From: Gammaproteobacteria bacterium
GTDB lineage: Bacteria > Pseudomonadota > Gammaproteobacteria > Pseudomonadales > Azotimanducaceae
Assembly: GCA_018667205.1 (NCBI GenBank)
Contig: JABIVN010000018.1
Span: forward strand, 1-8,704
Direction: 5' to 3'
DNA: 8,704 bases
Position numbers and translations under genes: made by a program. Positions 6,183 through 8,704 of this stretch are shown piece after piece. The notes below the pieces were generated by a model, which saw only the letters and a list, made by a program, of their open reading frames with translations, made no database searches and had not been told where the DNA came from. Position 1 is the stretch's first letter. The number at the start of each line of letters is the position of its first letter.

Positions 6183-7478
6183 CTATCGCGCACGGCTCTT
6201 CTCACGGGGAATACCGAGCTTCTGGCGTTTCTGCCATAGCGCCTTGCGAGAGATGCCAAGCTTGTGGGAAATTTCGGTTTCACTCATTTGGTCCTGATTC
6301 TCAAGCACGAAACTAACAAAGTAGTCTTCAAGCGAAACATTCTCCTTGTCGGTGTCATAAGACGGGAATTTTCGCTTTTGTGTTGGTTCTATCGCAAGAA
6401 GGTCTGGGCCGATCGTTTTTCCATCACAAAGAATGACGGCGCGTTCAATAGCGTTCTCCAACTCGCGTATGTTGCCTGGCCAGCTGTAGCAGTGGATGCA
6501 TTTCAATGCTGGCTGGTTGAATTTGAGACGAGACTTGGCGTGTCTTTTTGAATGAGTCGCAAGAAAATGCTCAGCAAGAATTGTGATGTCGTCACCTCGC
6601 TCGCGAAGAGGGGGTAGCGCTAACCTCACCACATTTAAGCGGTAGTAAAGGTCGTCCCGAAAATCACCTTCGTTGACCAGGGCTTTTAGATTTCTGTGGG
6701 TTGACGCCACAAGGCGTACTGAAACCCTTCGTGTTTCTATGGAGCCGACACTCCTTATTTCGCCTTCCTGTAGCACCCGAAGTAGCCGGGCTTGTGCACT
6801 CAGAGGTAGCTCGCCAATCTCGTCAAGGAACAAGGTGCTGCCATCAGCTGCCTCAACAAGACCAACCCGAATAGCAGTTGCGCCAGAAAAAGCGCCTTTT
6901 TCGTGGCCGAACAACTCCGACTCGATGAGCGATTCCGGTATGGCGGCGCAGTTGAGCGATATCATCTGGCGATCAGCACGGTTGCTCAGTTGGTGGATTT
7001 TTCTGGCGACCAGTTCCTTGCCCGTTCCGGATTCCCCCTCGATCAGAATATTTGTGCGGGTTGGAGCAACTTTGTTTAGTTGGTTTGTGAGTGATTTAAT
7101 TGAACTGCACTTACCTAACATCTCGGGCTGATCAACTCTGACTTGCGGAATGAGTGCCTCGAGGGTCTTTTTTAATTCATCCAGGTTAAAGGGCTTCGGG
7201 AGGTAGTCGGCCGCTCCGCGTTTCATCACATCAACAGCCGCGCGAAGACTGGGCCTAGACGAAGTGACAATAACGGGTATGCCGTCAGCAAGCTTGATGA
7301 GACCGGTGTTGGTTTCACCATCCGAGACAATAGCGCTGAAAGTCATCAAATCATTTTTGATAGCATCCTTTACCGATCCGGCTTCGGAAACTTTGTAGTG
7401 ATGTTTTTCGAGGAAGTTCTTTAGTGACGCGCGAAAGATCGTGTCGTTGTCTACGATAAGAATGTTCTGCTTGATCAT
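6183..7478 (-). CDS. cbrB: CbrB-type sigma54-dependent response regulator
   Basis: CbrB is an NtrC-family activator that in Pseudomonas controls carbon/nitrogen balance and drives crcZ. From ATG 7478 the product has 431 residues (P. aeruginosa CbrB is about 478). It has a receiver domain (1-about 110: acidic D10/D12, phospho-acceptor D53, T72, K95 in PKPF), then the AAA+ domain with Walker A GESGTGKE (148-155), sigma54-contact loop GAFSGA (195-200, usually GAFTGA), Walker B LFLDEIGE, FRDDLYYRL, and WPGNIRELENAIERA. A C-terminal Fis-type helix-turn-helix (ISHKLGISRKALWQKRQ) closes it. Stretches such as YKVSEAGSV and IVSD...LIKL agree with the CbrB sequence as I remember it. The receiver is about five residues short after D53. 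The gene follows gluQ by 72 bases and no cbrA is present. A TTG at 7550 would add 24 unconserved residues, so it was not chosen. Confidence 0.82.
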   Translation of the reverse strand: MIKQNILIVDNDTIFRASLKNFLEKHHYKVSEAGSVKDAIKNDLMTFSAIVSDGETNTGLIKLADGIPVIVTSSRPSLRAAVDVMKRGAADYLPKPFNLDELKKTLEALIPQVRVDQPEMLGKCSSIKSLTNQLNKVAPTRTNILIEGESGTGKELVARKIHQLSNRADRQMISLNCAAIPESLIESELFGHEKGAFSGATAIRVGLVEAADGSTLFLDEIGELPLSAQARLLRVLQEGEIRSVGSIETRRVSVRLVASTHRNLKALVNEGDFRDDLYYRLNVVRLALPPLRERGDDITILAEHFLATHSKRHAKSRLKFNQPALKCIHCYSWPGNIRELENAIERAVILCDGKTIGPDLLAIEPTQKRKFPSYDTDKENVSLEDYFVSFVLENQDQMSETEISHKLGISRKALWQKRQKLGIPREKSRAR

Positions 7479-7550
7479 TCCTGAAGGAATATCCAATAAA
7501 GCCAATCCGAGAAGAAATTTATCACGTTTGCCATCCCCCCATGAAATCAA

Positions 7551-8420
7551 TCATTTAAGATAGGCGTTTGGTGCGCAGATGTCATGAACATTTGGAATAG
7601 TGGTGGGATTCCAGCAGGAAGCGGCCTTCTTTAGCAGTTCTTTGGTGTTTAAAGCGTTTTCGTGTGTATTTTGCCCAAGGTCTGCTAGGGCACTGCGGAT
7701 AGTGCTTGCAGCATCGCTAGTATCCACGGGCTTTGCGTGGGCTTGCTTGCTTAGTTTGTTTCCCGACTTATCCACCAGTACTGGTATATGTAGATACTGT
7801 GGAGGTGAAACGTTTAACCGCTCGTAAATCGCGAGTTGTCGTGGTGTCGACTCAAGAAGGTCATTCCCTCGGACAATATGGGTGACTGAATAGTGGAGGT
7901 CATCAATCACGACCGCCAGTTGGTATGCGTGTAGTCCATCCTTGCGCTTGATAATGAAGTCGCCAACGTCCGTTTCAAGATTCCAAGTGTGTAGTCCAAG
8001 GCTTCGGTCATCGATTGATACGCTTTGCTTCGGTACTTGGACTCGAACTGCGTATGGTTCACCAGGCTCTGGATACCGCTTGAGACGGCAGGTGCCAGAA
8101 TAAACTTTCGCTACCGATTTCCTAGAACAGGTGCATGGAAAGGTAAATGGTTGAAGGGATTCAATGGCATCGTCGTACGAATTCAGTCTGGCGCTCTGGT
8201 AAATAACCTTAAGATCCCACTGCAAACCAAGCGCAAGGAGCTGTCTGAGGATTTTCTGGGGTGCGTCTATGGATTCTCGAGGGGGGTCAAGATCGTCAAT
8301 TTTTAGTAGCCATTTCCCACCTGCATGCCGGGCATCAAGAAAACTCGCTAGGGCAGCAACCAACGAGCCATAGTGCAGTGGGCCCGTTGGAGAGGGGGCG
8401 AACCGCCCGACGTAAGTCAT
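7551..8420 (-). CDS. gluQ: Glutamyl-Q tRNA(Asp) synthetase
   Basis: This truncated paralogue of glutamyl-tRNA synthetase attaches glutamate to queuosine at position 34 of tRNA(Asp). At 289 residues it has the GluQRS length and lacks the anticodon-binding half of GltX. The class I signatures are PSPTGPLHYGS (9-19, the HIGH-like site), KIDDLDPPRE (glutamate binding), and KLSKQ (222-226, the KMSKS-like loop). The zinc ligands typical of GluQRS are present: C96, C98, Y107 and C111. The ATG at 8420 has only a weak ribosome binding site. It lies 40 bases after dksA on the same strand with no visible terminator between, consistent with the widespread dksA-gluQ operon. Confidence 0.95.
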   Translation of the reverse strand: MTYVGRFAPSPTGPLHYGSLVAALASFLDARHAGGKWLLKIDDLDPPRESIDAPQKILRQLLALGLQWDLKVIYQSARLNSYDDAIESLQPFTFPCTCSRKSVAKVYSGTCRLKRYPEPGEPYAVRVQVPKQSVSIDDRSLGLHTWNLETDVGDFIIKRKDGLHAYQLAVVIDDLHYSVTHIVRGNDLLESTPRQLAIYERLNVSPPQYLHIPVLVDKSGNKLSKQAHAKPVDTSDAASTIRSALADLGQNTHENALNTKELLKKAASCWNPTTIPNVHDICAPNAYLK

Positions 8421-8460
8421 CTTAGAAAAAGGTGTTTAGCGTCATAGGGTGGTCACGATT

Positions 8461-8704
8461 TTACCCGCGGATTTGACGTTCCTTTATTTCATCAAGCGTC
8501 TTGCAATCAATACACTGGGTCGCGGTTGGGCGAGCTTCTAGACGTCGCACGCCGATCTCAATACCGCAGGACTCGCAGTACCCATAATCATTCTGATCGA
8601 TCAATTCTATTGTTTTGTCGATCTTTCGGATTAATTTTCGCTCTCTGTCGCGAGTTTTTAGTTCGAGGCTGAACTCTTCTTCCTGGCTTGCTCTGTCGGC
8701 TGGG
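8461..8704 (-). CDS. dksA: RNA polymerase-binding transcription factor DksA (C-terminal part)
   Basis: DksA enters the RNA polymerase secondary channel and works with ppGpp in the stringent response. Only the last 80 codons are in the window (full codons from 8703; the 5' part lies beyond the edge). The translation shows the end of the coiled coil ([24 protein letters not shown]), then [17 protein letters not shown] and QCIDCKTL. All four zinc-finger cysteines are present (CxxC twice), so it is the classical zinc DksA rather than a cysteine-poor paralogue. The stop is TAA at 8461-8463. It heads the minus-strand series dksA-gluQ-cbrB. Confidence 0.97.
   Translation of the reverse strand, partial: PADRASQEEEFSLELKTRDRERKLIRKIDKTIELIDQNDYGYCESCGIEIGVRRLEARPTATQCIDCKTLDEIKERQIRG

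Noticed and set aside
6673..7131. Plus-strand open frame inside cbrB, and similar antisense frames inside pnp, acs, pcnB and gluQ
   Set aside because: They lie opposite strongly conserved coding sequence, have no recognisable domains or ribosome binding sites, and are shadows of the real frames.
7479..7550. TTG 7550 as the cbrB start
   Set aside because: It adds 24 residues ahead of the receiver domain with no family counterpart, whereas ATG 7478 begins the domain as in CbrB.

Overview
The window is a chromosomal segment of a gammaproteobacterium of moderate GC. Every protein matches a housekeeping or carbon-control family whose gene order is well known in Pseudomonas and relatives: dksA - gluQ - (cbrA) - cbrB - crcZ - pcnB ... 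acs ... pnp. Residue-level likeness is strongest to Pseudomonas-type proteins (PNPase N-terminus, CbrB receiver domain and C-terminus). Absence of the usual intervening genes suggests a more distant, perhaps marine, relative rather than Pseudomonas itself; that placement is inference.

Layout. Bases 1-95 are the pnp leader, with a 7-bp hairpin just before the start codon. The gene pnp (polynucleotide phosphorylase, + strand) fills 96-2249 and meets the minus-strand acs (acetyl-CoA synthetase, 2340-4280) at a shared bidirectional terminator. Further right everything reads on the minus strand, in transcription order: dksA (C-terminal 80 codons, cut by the window edge), gluQ (glutamyl-Q-tRNA(Asp) synthetase), a sigma54-type response regulator that I identify as CbrB, a roughly 520-base stretch without protein genes, pcnB (poly(A) polymerase I), then acs.

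The most interesting part is the gene-free stretch 5662-6182 between cbrB and pcnB. On the minus strand it reads as a compact small RNA: a hairpin with a large A-rich loop, a UUCG-tetraloop hairpin, an uninterrupted run of 25 triplets (22 of form A-R-N, three CAU spacers), and a strong intrinsic terminator. In Pseudomonas this exact slot holds crcZ, the RNA that soaks up Hfq/Crc and relieves catabolite repression. A-R-N triplets are the ligand of the Hfq distal face. I therefore propose a CrcZ-type Hfq sponge with an unusually long, phase-preserving A-R-N array.

How the genes fit together. CbrB and the sponge RNA would form a carbon-control switch. PcnB and PNPase are RNA-tail and RNA-decay enzymes, Acs is a typical carbon-scavenging target, and DksA links to the stringent response. 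Two things differ from the textbook system: the sensor kinase gene cbrA is absent beside cbrB, whose receiver domain is shortened right after the phosphorylation site, and I find no GG-N10-GC sigma54 promoter ahead of the RNA. Control of this sponge may thus be rewired.
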